Shown here: piece by piece, positions 1-5,186 of the stretch
How positions within the stretch are numbered: the stretch's first letter is position 1
How the letters are laid out: each line of letters starts with the position of its first letter
NCBI GenBank assembly: GCA_031260615.1
Contig: JAISLG010000104.1
Location: forward strand, 1 to 5,186
Reading direction: 5' to 3'
DNA from: Oscillospiraceae bacterium
Lineage (GTDB): Bacteria > Bacillota > Clostridia > Oscillospirales > Ruminococcaceae
Length of the DNA stretch: 5,186 nucleotides
Translations under genes and position numbers: made by a program
Notes under the pieces: generated by a model
Database searches by the model: none
What the model saw: only the letters and a program-made list of their open reading frames with translations
Told to the model about the DNA's origin: nothing

Positions 1-954
1 TTCGATTGGGTGTATAAAGTACCCGCGAATTGGTCTGCCACAAAAGACGACAACGGTCAGGTAATATACGCGCTCCCCGATACCGTTACACAAGTGCGTG
101 AGAACGCGCTCCTCGGGTGCGGCAATATTACGGCGTTTTCCGTGGGTGCGGCGAATGCGAATTACATCGAGAGTTATGGGGTTTTGTTTACCAAAAACGG
201 TTCGCGGCTTGTCGCATACCCCCTCGCGGCAAACGGTACGCAATACATCGTGCCGCGTAACGTAACTCAAATCGGACACCGTGCGTTTTCCGGCGCAATA
301 CGTTTAACCTCGGTCGAAACTTCCGAAACAAACCTTGCCTTGGTCGGGGAATTTGCGTTCGAGGGTTGCGTGAACCTGTCCTATATCGGATTCCCCCCTA
401 CGCTTACCGAGATTGGTACGGGTGCGTTCAGCGGTTGCCTTTCACTCGCGAATTTGTCACTCCCAGAAAGTATCAAAAATGTGGCGGATAGCGCGTTTGC
501 GGCAAGCGGATTAAAAGAGATTTATGTTCCGCGCAGCGGAATTGTCAGCTCCGATGCATTCTTCGGGATTGACACGCTTATATATAACGAGGTGGATTCC
601 GTTGTAGTCAGCCCACCGATATTCACGGCAACCATCGCAACAACCGCGACTACTACTCCCACCCAAACTACCGACACATCCGCGCCCGATACCACCGAAA
701 CGGAAGTTTCTTTCACGGACGATACTACAACCAATACCGTTGCCCCAGATAACACCGCCGTTATAACCGACGCGTTCGCGGACGGGGATTTGACAGGGAA
801 CGGAACAACCGATATTACGGACGTGCTGTATTTTAGACGATACCTGTCGGGTTGGGAGGAATATACCGTTACCCTCGAACACGCGGACATCAACGGAGAT
901 AAAATTGTCGACCTCCGTGATTATATTATACTAAAAAGGCTGATAGCCACTTAA
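1..954 (+). CDS. BspA-type leucine-rich-repeat protein with C-terminal type I dockerin (5' end missing)
   Basis: This is the 3' part of an extracellular protein. The frame is open from base 1 (FDWVYK...), so the GTG at 10 is probably internal and any signal peptide lies outside the window. Counting base 1 as codon 1, residues about 20-200 hold LRR_5 (BspA-like) repeats, with cores such as IGHRAFSGAIRL, VGEFAFEGCVNL and IGTGAFSGCLSL. Residues about 210-258 form a Thr/Ser/Asp-rich linker. Residues about 262-317 form a dockerin of two calcium loops. Loop 1 is GDLTGNGTTDITD, with ligand positions D263, T265, N267, D271 and D274. Loop 2 is ADINGDKIVDLRD, with D296, N298, D300, D304 and D307. Loop 1 departs from the D-x-N-x-D consensus, while loop 2 is canonical. 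Dockerins plug enzymes or binding proteins into cohesin-bearing scaffoldins, so a cellulosome-like surface complex is implied. The LRR part could bind protein or carbohydrate. No catalytic domain is visible in the part present. Confidence 0.9.
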   Translation, partial: FDWVYKVPANWSATKDDNGQVIYALPDTVTQVRENALLGCGNITAFSVGAANANYIESYGVLFTKNGSRLVAYPLAANGTQYIVPRNVTQIGHRAFSGAIRLTSVETSETNLALVGEFAFEGCVNLSYIGFPPTLTEIGTGAFSGCLSLANLSLPESIKNVADSAFAASGLKEIYVPRSGIVSSDAFFGIDTLIYNEVDSVVVSPPIFTATIATTATTTPTQTTDTSAPDTTETEVSFTDDTTTNTVAPDNTAVITDAFADGDLTGNGTTDITDVLYFRRYLSGWEEYTVTLEHADINGDKIVDLRDYIILKRLIAT

Positions 955-960
955 TTAAAC

Positions 961-964
961 GAGG
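961..964 (+). promoter_or_regulatory. Ribosome binding site GAGG that decides the M50 protease start
   Basis: GAGG lies in the 18-base gap after the dockerin gene's stop. It is 8 bases upstream of the ATT at 973, a normal ribosome-site spacing. It is the only good Shine-Dalgarno match near the 5' end of the protease frame, and it is the main argument for an AUU start at 973. The short gap also permits translation from the same transcript as the dockerin gene. Confidence 0.55.
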
Positions 965-972
965 TACACCCC

Positions 973-1701
973 ATTTTCAGAGAAGTTTTACAAGGACCGC
1001 TTTCGCTCCTCATAAACGGCAACGATTTTGAGATTGTCGCGGTTTCGTTCTTCGCGTATTTCATCGTCCTGTTTGTCGCTATCCCAATTCACGAGTTCGG
1101 TCACGCCTATATGTCGGACAAATGCGGCGACTCGACCGCGCGTTATTTAGGGCGGATTACGATTAACCCTGCCGCGCATATCGACCCTATGGGTGCGATT
1201 ATTATGCTGTTTATGCCGTTCGGTTGGGGTAAACCCGTACCCGTGAATACCCTTAACCTACACCACCCTCGCCGCGATATGGCTCTCACCTCCGTTGCGG
1301 GCCCGATTATGAATTTTCTGCTCGCCTATGTTGTGCTTGTTATCGAAAAAATCGTAATGTATACCACCATCAAAAATGGCTCGTTCATTACCCTCGATGG
1401 TTTCGCTCCAGGGTACTATATTGCACTCGGGTTGTACTACATCTTCTCCATATCAATCTGCCTCGGGATATTTAATCTTATCCCGATACCGCCCCTCGAC
1501 GGGTTCGGGATATTACAATACTTCCTGCCAGACAAATACCTGTTTTGGGTTCGCAACCACCAGACATATATCACAATAGTTTTCTTTGCAATCATTATCT
1601 TTACGGACGTGTTGTCGCCGCTTATAGGTGGCGTACAACGATTGTTCTTTAACCTGTATGACTTCTTGACTGGTTATGTGGACTTGGCATTCGGCGGATA
1701 A
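973..1701 (+). CDS. Site-2 protease family membrane zinc metalloprotease (peptidase M50), probable AUU start
   Basis: This is an intramembrane metalloprotease of family M50 that cleaves substrates within the membrane. Counting from ATT 973, a hydrophobic helix (about 19-47) carries the zinc motif HEFGH (40-44; H40, E41, H44). The region about 48-95 has the family pattern GRITINPAAHIDPMG and then FGWGKPVPVN. Further helices lie at about 103-128, 147-172 and 197-213. NLIPIPPLDG (168-177) supplies the third zinc ligand, D176. The length of 242 residues fits the small bacterial S2P group. Starting at the first in-frame ATG (1111) would remove the zinc motif, so that start is wrong. No ATG, GTG or TTG occurs in frame between the previous stop at 954 and 1111. 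ATT at 973 has GAGG 8 bases upstream and yields IFREVLQGPLSLL, a normal-looking N-terminus. A CTG at 1069 is the other option but would cut helix 1. The gene may be cotranscribed with the dockerin gene. The substrate is unknown, and RseP/SpoIVFB-like roles are not specifically indicated. Confidence 0.87.
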   Translation: MFREVLQGPLSLLINGNDFEIVAVSFFAYFIVLFVAIPIHEFGHAYMSDKCGDSTARYLGRITINPAAHIDPMGAIIMLFMPFGWGKPVPVNTLNLHHPRRDMALTSVAGPIMNFLLAYVVLVIEKIVMYTTIKNGSFITLDGFAPGYYIALGLYYIFSISICLGIFNLIPIPPLDGFGILQYFLPDKYLFWVRNHQTYITIVFFAIIIFTDVLSPLIGGVQRLFFNLYDFLTGYVDLAFGG

Positions 1702-1758
1702 AATTTGTTAAAGGAAAATCATTCACTGCGTTCTAACTTAAAAAAAATATTTCTAAAA

Positions 1759-1763
1759 AAGGA
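1759..1763 (+). promoter_or_regulatory. Ribosome binding site of the GH94 gene
   Basis: AAGGA ends 9 bases before ATG 1773, inside a very A-rich leader (about 1739-1772) that should be unstructured in RNA. It supports the chosen start, which also matches the N-terminus typical of GH94 enzymes (MKYGYFDN). Confidence 0.7.
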
Positions 1764-1772
1764 ATAATAAAA

Positions 1773-4196
1773 ATGAAATACGGTTACTTCGATAATAAAA
1801 ATCGGGAATATGTCTTTGACCGCGTGGATACCCCCGCGAGTTGGACAAACTACCTCGGCGTGGAGGATATGTGTACCGTCATCAACCAGACTGCGGGCGG
1901 TTATACATTCTATAAATCCCCCGAATATCACCGCGTTACGCGTTTCCGCGGTAATGCTGTGCCGATTGACCGCCCCGGGCATTACGTTTATGTTCGCGAC
2001 GACGATACGGGTGAGTTTTGGTCGCTGTCGTGGCAACCGGTCGGTTTGCCACTCGATAAGGCAAAATATACCGCTAAACACGGGTTCTCGTATAGTAAAT
2101 TCGCTTGCGATTACAGCGGCATCAAAGGGGAACAAACCTTATTCATTCCGCGCGGCGATGCCGTCGAGATTTGGGACGTGAACCTAAAAAATGAGAGTGG
2201 GAAAACACGCAACCTCTCTATCTATTCATACGTTGAATTCTCTTTCCACCATATCAATATTGATAACCTCAACTATCAGATGTCACTCTATTGTTCGGGC
2301 AGTGACTACAAAGACGGGATTATCGACATTGAATTGTTCTACGAGCATACCCACCAATTCTTCGCGAGCAGTGAGAAAAAACCAGACGGGTATGACTGTT
2401 TGCGCGATAAATTCCTTGGGTTGTATAATACCGAAACCAACCCCCTCGGCGTGATTAACGGGAAACTTACAGGCAGTAAAGAACTCGGTAATAATCACTG
2501 CGGTGCGCTCCAAAAGAAGATTACGCTGAAAGACGGCGAGGACTTCCGTTTGTTATTCTTCTTGGGCGAGGGCGGCGTTGACGAGGGCAAGCAGATACGC
2601 GACAAATATACTTTTGCGCAGACGGATAAAGCATTCGCTGACCTCCGCGCGTTCTGGGATGAGAAATGTTCGCAACTCACCGTTGATACCCCGAATGAGG
2701 GTATGAATACTATGCTGAATGTATGGACACTCTATCAGTCAGAAGTCAATGTTATGTTCTCGCGTTTCGCAAGTTTCATAGAGGTCGGCGGTCGTACGGG
2801 ACTTGGATACCGCGATACAAGCCAAGATGCTATGACCATTCCGCACAGCAACTACTCCAAATGCAAACAGCGTATTGTCGAACTCTGCAACGGGCTTACA
2901 AGTGCCGGGTATGGGCTTCACCTGTTCCAACCCGAATGGTTCGAGGAACAGAAAAAACCCGCGTTTAAGTCGCCTACTGTTGTGCCGACACCCGACAAGG
3001 ACAGCATAGTACACGGTATCAAAGACGCTTGCGCGGACGATGCACTCTGGCTCGTTCCCTCGATATGCGAACTCGTTAAGGAAAGCGGCGACCTTAAATT
3101 CCTCGATGAGGTTATCCCTTACGCGGACAATGGGCTTGGCGGCGTGGAACGCAAGGGTTCTGTATACGAGCATATCACTAAGATACTCGATTTCTCCACC
3201 GAGCAAATCGGGCAAAATGGTATCTGCAAAGGATTACGCGCGGATTGGAATGATTGCCTCAACCTCGGCGGCGGCGAAAGTGCAATGGTGTCTTTCTTGC
3301 ACTACTGGGCTTTGACAAATTTCATTGAACTCGCCGCTAAACTCGGCAAAAAAGACGATGTGAAAAAATACACGGACATCGCAAACAAGGTACGGGAAGT
3401 GTCTGAGGCTACGCTGTTCGACAAGGGCGAGGGCGATGAACCGCTCGGATGGTATATCCGCGGTATTACCTCGAAAAATCGCAAAATCGGTACGCACGCC
3501 GACATCGAGGGCAAGGTGCATATGGAGAGTAATACTTGGGCGGTTGTGTCGGGTACTGCAAGCACGGAACACGGCAAGCAATGTATGGATGCCGTGGACA
3601 AATACCTTTACACGGAATACGGGCTTATGTTGAATGCTCCTTGCTTTGAAACAATCGACGACGACATCGGATTTGTTACACGCGTGTACAAGGGCGTGAA
3701 AGAAAATGGAGCAATATTCTCGCACCCGAATCCGTGGGCGTGGGTTGCCGAGGCGAAACTTGGGCGCGGCGACCGCGCTATGAAATTCTACGATGCAATC
3801 TGCCCCGCGCTCCAAAACGACAAAATCGAAATACGCGAGTCCGAACCATATTCATATTGCCAATTCGTGTATGGCTCTGACCACACAGCATTCGGTCGCG
3901 CACGTCACCCGTTTATGACGGGTAGCGGCGGCTGGTCGTACTTTGCGGCTACGCGGTATATTCTCGGCATACGCCCCGAATACGACACGCTGACCATAGA
4001 CCCGTGTATTCCCTCGTCTTGGAAGGGTTTCAAGGCTACGCGGAAATGGCGCGGCGCAACGTATAACATTACCGTGGAGAACCCGAGCGGAGTGCAGAAA
4101 GGTGTGAAGGAAATTACGGTGAACGGCACTGTTGTGAAAGAAATCAAGTCGGCTAACAAGGGCGATACCATTGACGTGAAGGTAACATTAGGCTAA
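1773..4196 (+). CDS. GH94 disaccharide phosphorylase, closest in motifs to N,N'-diacetylchitobiose phosphorylase
   Basis: This cytosolic enzyme of glycoside hydrolase family 94 splits a beta-1,4 disaccharide with inorganic phosphate, giving an alpha-sugar-1-phosphate and a free sugar. That saves ATP during catabolism. The length of 807 residues equals the usual size, with no signal peptide. The layout should be an N-terminal beta-sandwich (about 1-270), a helical linker, an (alpha/alpha)6 barrel (about 300-730) and a C-terminal beta domain. The general acid is D494 in RADWNDCLN, preceded by W492. R341, R347 and D348 in GGRTGLGYRD match the -1 subsite residues known from chitobiose phosphorylase (R343, R349, D350). 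H651 in FSHPNPW and T716-G717 in MTGSGG fit the phosphate site. The stretches KSPTVVPTP, GICKGLRADWNDCLNLGGGE and DDIGFVTRVY match chitobiose phosphorylase (EC 2.4.1.280) as I remember it. Cellobiose phosphorylases (EC 2.4.1.20) instead have GRGMGFRDSNQD and LNCFS. The family is near certain. The substrate is an inference: cellobiose, chitobiose or another beta-glucoside. The reading frame is intact. Confidence 0.93.
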   Translation: MKYGYFDNKNREYVFDRVDTPASWTNYLGVEDMCTVINQTAGGYTFYKSPEYHRVTRFRGNAVPIDRPGHYVYVRDDDTGEFWSLSWQPVGLPLDKAKYTAKHGFSYSKFACDYSGIKGEQTLFIPRGDAVEIWDVNLKNESGKTRNLSIYSYVEFSFHHINIDNLNYQMSLYCSGSDYKDGIIDIELFYEHTHQFFASSEKKPDGYDCLRDKFLGLYNTETNPLGVINGKLTGSKELGNNHCGALQKKITLKDGEDFRLLFFLGEGGVDEGKQIRDKYTFAQTDKAFADLRAFWDEKCSQLTVDTPNEGMNTMLNVWTLYQSEVNVMFSRFASFIEVGGRTGLGYRDTSQDAMTIPHSNYSKCKQRIVELCNGLTSAGYGLHLFQPEWFEEQKKPAFKSPTVVPTPDKDSIVHGIKDACADDALWLVPSICELVKESGDLKFLDEVIPYADNGLGGVERKGSVYEHITKILDFSTEQIGQNGICKGLRADWNDCLNLGGGESAMVSFLHYWALTNFIELAAKLGKKDDVKKYTDIANKVREVSEATLFDKGEGDEPLGWYIRGITSKNRKIGTHADIEGKVHMESNTWAVVSGTASTEHGKQCMDAVDKYLYTEYGLMLNAPCFETIDDDIGFVTRVYKGVKENGAIFSHPNPWAWVAEAKLGRGDRAMKFYDAICPALQNDKIEIRESEPYSYCQFVYGSDHTAFGRARHPFMTGSGGWSYFAATRYILGIRPEYDTLTIDPCIPSSWKGFKATRKWRGATYNITVENPSGVQKGVKEITVNGTVVKEIKSANKGDTIDVKVTLG

Positions 4197-4243
4197 GGAA
4201 TAATGCACCCCAGTTATAAACCGAGCCACTGAAAAACCACTCG

Positions 4244-4280
4244 AAATACCGTTATGGCAAAAAAAGTCATAACGGTATTT
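4244..4280 (+). terminator. Perfect 13-bp inverted repeat, probable terminator of the GH94 gene
   Basis: The left arm AAATACCGTTATG (4244-4256) and right arm CATAACGGTATTT (4268-4280) are exact reverse complements around an 11-base A-rich loop. The stem begins 47 bases after the phosphorylase stop. It is A-rich at its left foot and T-rich at its right foot, the pattern of a rho-independent terminator. The T run is short (TATTTT, then GG) and the G+C core is small, so termination may be weak. The repeat could instead be an end of a small mobile element. Confidence 0.5.
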
Positions 4281-4430
4281 TGGTGTAAAAATAAAAAAGG
4301 CGCAACTCCCGATTTCGTTGATGAATTGAAAAAATTGAAAATGTTGGCAATAAATGGTACGTATCGAAGGTCGAAGCACAGTCGCTTACAAGCCAATGAA
4401 AAACGTTATGAAGTTTTATTCAGAGTGTAA
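4254..4430 (+). CDS. Small 58-residue open frame, possibly a shortened Gp49/HigB-like toxin remnant
   Basis: ATG 4254 to TAA 4428 encodes a basic 58-residue protein. The N-terminal part, VITVFWCKNKKGATPDFVDE, resembles the opening of phage Gp49-like (RelE superfamily) toxins, roughly F-Y-x-D-x-x-G-x-x-P-x-x-x-F-x-x-x-L. The later part, NGTYRRSKHSRL followed by RYEVLF, resembles the family's G-x-x-L-R-x-P-x-x-K-x-L and Y-E-L-R section. If so, about a dozen residues between the two are missing, and the C-terminal strand that normally follows is absent. The ATG sits inside the left arm of the 4244-4280 hairpin and has no ribosome site. No HTH antitoxin gene follows. It is most likely a decayed remnant or a chance frame. 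The family match is from memory and weak. Confidence 0.25.
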   Translation: MAKKVITVFWCKNKKGATPDFVDELKKLKMLAINGTYRRSKHSRLQANEKRYEVLFRV

Positions 4431-4438
4431 AACTCTGA
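4420..4438. repeat. 7-bp hairpin across the stop of the small frame
   Basis: TCAGAGT (4420-4426), loop GTAAA, then ACTCTGA (4432-4438) form a perfect short stem. It overlaps the TAA that ends the 58-codon frame. No T run follows, so it is not a good terminator. A stem of this size could arise by chance. Confidence 0.3.
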
Positions 4439-4536
4439 TATTGAATTACTGTAAAAGTCCTGTTACAAAAGCTGTTTGTGAGGGCATAAACTCTATTTGC
4501 TCTTTTGAAGATGTATATTAACCCACCAAATAAGTC

Positions 4537-4565
4537 TTGCGTTTTGATGTAAACTGTGGTATAAT
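4537..4565 (+). promoter_or_regulatory. Sigma-70-type promoter of the IS630 transposase, extended -10
   Basis: The -35 box TTGCGT (4537-4542) and the consensus -10 box TATAAT (4560-4565) are separated by exactly 17 bases. TGG directly precedes the -10 box, making an extended -10 (TGn). Transcription should start 6-8 bases after the -10 box, at about 4571-4573, which is the transposase ATG itself (4572). No ribosome site can fit, so the mRNA would be leaderless or nearly so. Confidence 0.7.
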
Positions 4566-4571
4566 AAAAGC

Positions 4572-5111
4572 ATGAAAAATGAATTAGAATTTAGTGCGAG
4601 GAAATTAAGCACGAAAGCGCAAGAAGAACTTCGCAAAAAGATTGTACGAATGATGGAAAAGCACAATAACACGAAGAAAGTTGCTGAGATTTGTGAGTGC
4701 GGAGTACGTCATGTTCAGTCGACATGGAAAAAGTATTGTGAAAACGGAATATCTGGAATTAAGGCGGTCAAAATGGGGCGTCCGAAAGGGAGCGGACGCA
4801 AATTAACGCCAAAACAGGAATCCGAAATAATAAAACAAATAACAGATAAAGACCCAAATCAGTTGAAATTAAAAGGCTTTTTATGGGACAGAAAATTGGT
4901 CGCTGAATTGATAAAGCAAAAATTCGGAATTAAAATGCCGTTGTCAACAATGGGATATTACCTTGCAAAATGGGGTTTTACAGCACAGTGCCCGAAGAAA
5001 AAGCACTATAAGCAAAACGAAAAAGAGGTCAATTTATGGTTGGAACAGGAGTATCCGGCGATTTCCCAAAAAGCCGCAATTGTACACGAAAGGAAAATTT
5101 CCCGGCGATAA
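4572..5111 (+). CDS. IS630-family transposase, N-terminal DNA-binding part, truncated and lacking the DDE domain
   Basis: This 179-residue product begins like IS630-family transposases, which cut and insert their element at TA sites. Residues about 10-60 form a helix-turn-helix (KVAEICECGVRHVQSTWKKY). A basic GRPKGSGRKLTP linker follows at about 73-84. Residues about 105-145 form the second winged-helix domain (GFLWDRKLVAELIKQKFGI, then STMGYYLAKWGFT). The pattern LWLEQEYPAI (about 153-164) normally precedes the catalytic core, whose first aspartate sits in a GDE-like motif. Here the family pattern stops at about residue 167, the next residues (VHERKISRR) are out of pattern, and a stop follows. 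The whole catalytic DDE domain, roughly the last half of a normal transposase, is missing, so the protein cannot transpose alone. It might still bind element ends. The ATG is supported by the adjoining promoter but has no ribosome site. Confidence 0.85.
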   Translation: MKNELEFSARKLSTKAQEELRKKIVRMMEKHNNTKKVAEICECGVRHVQSTWKKYCENGISGIKAVKMGRPKGSGRKLTPKQESEIIKQITDKDPNQLKLKGFLWDRKLVAELIKQKFGIKMPLSTMGYYLAKWGFTAQCPKKKHYKQNEKEVNLWLEQEYPAISQKAAIVHERKISRR

Positions 5112-5186
5112 ACTTCAGATAGATGTTAAATTTGTGCCGTCAGACTGCGTAAAATGCGACAAAAAACTGTATCAATTTACGGCAAT
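5065..5186 (+). pseudogene. Fragment of an rve-type (IS481/IS3-like) transposase catalytic core, 3' end outside the window
   Basis: In the frame one base later than the IS630 gene, bases from about 5065 read PKKPQLYTKGKFPGDKL, then QIDVKFVPSDC, then KKLYQFTA at the window edge. This is the start of the retroviral-integrase-like core of IS481/IS3-type transposases, where a basic region leads into G-x-x-x-Q-x-D-V-K and later YQYTAIDE-x-(S/T)R. D in QIDV (codon 5122-5124) would be the first catalytic aspartate. The N-terminal HTH region of such a protein is absent, because IS630 sequence occupies its place. No start codon or ribosome site belongs to this piece. It is a 5'-truncated remnant unless the joint is an assembly error. 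The exact left limit is uncertain by about 15 bases. Confidence 0.7.

Larger units (their letters stand above)
4197..4571. other. AT-rich intergenic region between the GH94 gene and the IS630 transposase
   Basis: No established gene lies in this 375-base stretch. In order it holds a perfect 13-base inverted repeat (4244-4280), a 58-codon reading frame (4254-4430), a 7-base hairpin across that frame's stop (4420-4438) and a sigma-70-like promoter (4537-4565). Base composition drops compared with the genes upstream, which suggests acquired or decaying DNA. The minus strand shows only hydrophobic open frames of about 60 codons that mirror the AT-rich + strand. Confidence 0.6.
4572..5186 (+). mobile_element. 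Insertion-sequence DNA: IS630-family 5' part joined to an rve-type transposase fragment
   Basis: The coding content is entirely transposase. IS630-type N-terminal sequence runs to about 5070, then integrase-core sequence of another family runs to the window end. The true left boundary lies upstream of 4572, perhaps around 4518-4552, but I could not identify terminal inverted repeats or a TA target duplication. The right end is outside the window. Low GC agrees with transfer: one 60-base line (4621-4680) counts 35%, against 57% in a GH94 line (2761-2820). Confidence 0.75.

Noticed and set aside
631..775. Thr-codon-rich run looked at as a nucleotide tandem repeat
   Set aside because: The ACC/ACT/ACA codons vary without a fixed unit. 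It is a low-complexity protein linker, not a DNA repeat array.
1111..1701. Protease gene starting at the first ATG, 1111
   Set aside because: It would remove helix 1 and the HEFGH zinc motif at 1090-1104, which are plainly encoded in the same open frame just upstream.
1702..1772. Possible promoter before the GH94 gene (TTGTTA near 1705, A/T-rich stretch near 1740-1755)
   Set aside because: No -10 box at 16-18 bases from a credible -35 box. The A-rich run alone is weak evidence, so cotranscription with the protease cannot be excluded.
3234..3815. Long minus-strand open frame inside the GH94 gene (others like it at 1719-2135, 2739-3215 and 511-893)
   Set aside because: These lie opposite well-conserved coding sequence, show no domain pattern, and come from codon bias of the real + strand genes.
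4214..4396. Hydrophobic minus-strand frame of about 60 codons
   Set aside because: It mirrors the AT-rich + strand frame at 4254-4430. The Phe-rich content is what the complement of Lys-rich codons gives, and it has no ribosome site.
4396..4521. 41-codon + strand frame (MKNVMKFYSE... ending CSFEDVY)
   Set aside because: It overlaps the 58-codon frame in another phase, has no ribosome site and no family I recognise. Its length is expected by chance.
1..5186. CRISPR array, tRNA or rRNA genes, riboswitch
   Set aside because: Reading through, I saw no regularly spaced repeats, no cloverleaf with a TTCGA-type arm in context, and no known riboswitch core. The only long gene-free stretch is 4197-4571.

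Overview
The window looks like chromosome from a gut or rumen Firmicute of the Ruminococcus / Oscillospiraceae kind. Three things suggest this: a type I dockerin on a BspA-type leucine-rich-repeat protein, an intracellular GH94 disaccharide phosphorylase, and Shine-Dalgarno-led genes of about 50% GC followed by AT-rich insertion-sequence DNA. The genus is an inference. All supported genes are on the + strand.

Bases 1-954 are the 3' part of a secreted-type protein: LRR_5 repeats, a Thr/Ser-rich linker and a C-terminal dockerin. Its start lies before the window. After an 18-base gap comes a site-2 (M50) membrane metalloprotease. Its conserved first helix and HEFGH zinc motif lie upstream of the first ATG, and the frame offers no ATG, GTG or TTG start before them. 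The best-placed start is an AUU at 973 behind a GAGG ribosome site. From 1773 to 4196 lies a full-length, apparently intact GH94 phosphorylase with a clear ribosome site. By remembered family sequences it resembles N,N'-diacetylchitobiose phosphorylase more than classical cellobiose phosphorylase.

After 4197 the DNA changes character and becomes clearly AT-richer. A perfect 13-base inverted repeat (4244-4280) probably ends the GH94 transcript. It overlaps the start of a 58-codon reading frame (4254-4430) that faintly resembles a shortened Gp49/HigB-like toxin. A strong-looking promoter with an extended -10 box (4537-4565) then sits directly against the ATG of an IS630-family transposase. That transposase loses IS630 homology near 5070. 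The sequence continues, one frame over, into the catalytic core of an unrelated rve-type (IS481/IS3-like) transposase that runs off the window end. This is a junction of two different IS families, or an assembly chimera.

Functionally, the dockerin protein would act outside the cell, docked on a cohesin scaffold. The phosphorylase would act in the cytosol, splitting imported beta-linked disaccharides with phosphate. The protease sits in the membrane with unknown substrate. The sequence does not prove that these three work together. I see no convincing new defence or other system here. The main oddities are the AUU start, the IS chimera, the possibly leaderless transposase promoter, and the small reading frame inside the terminator.
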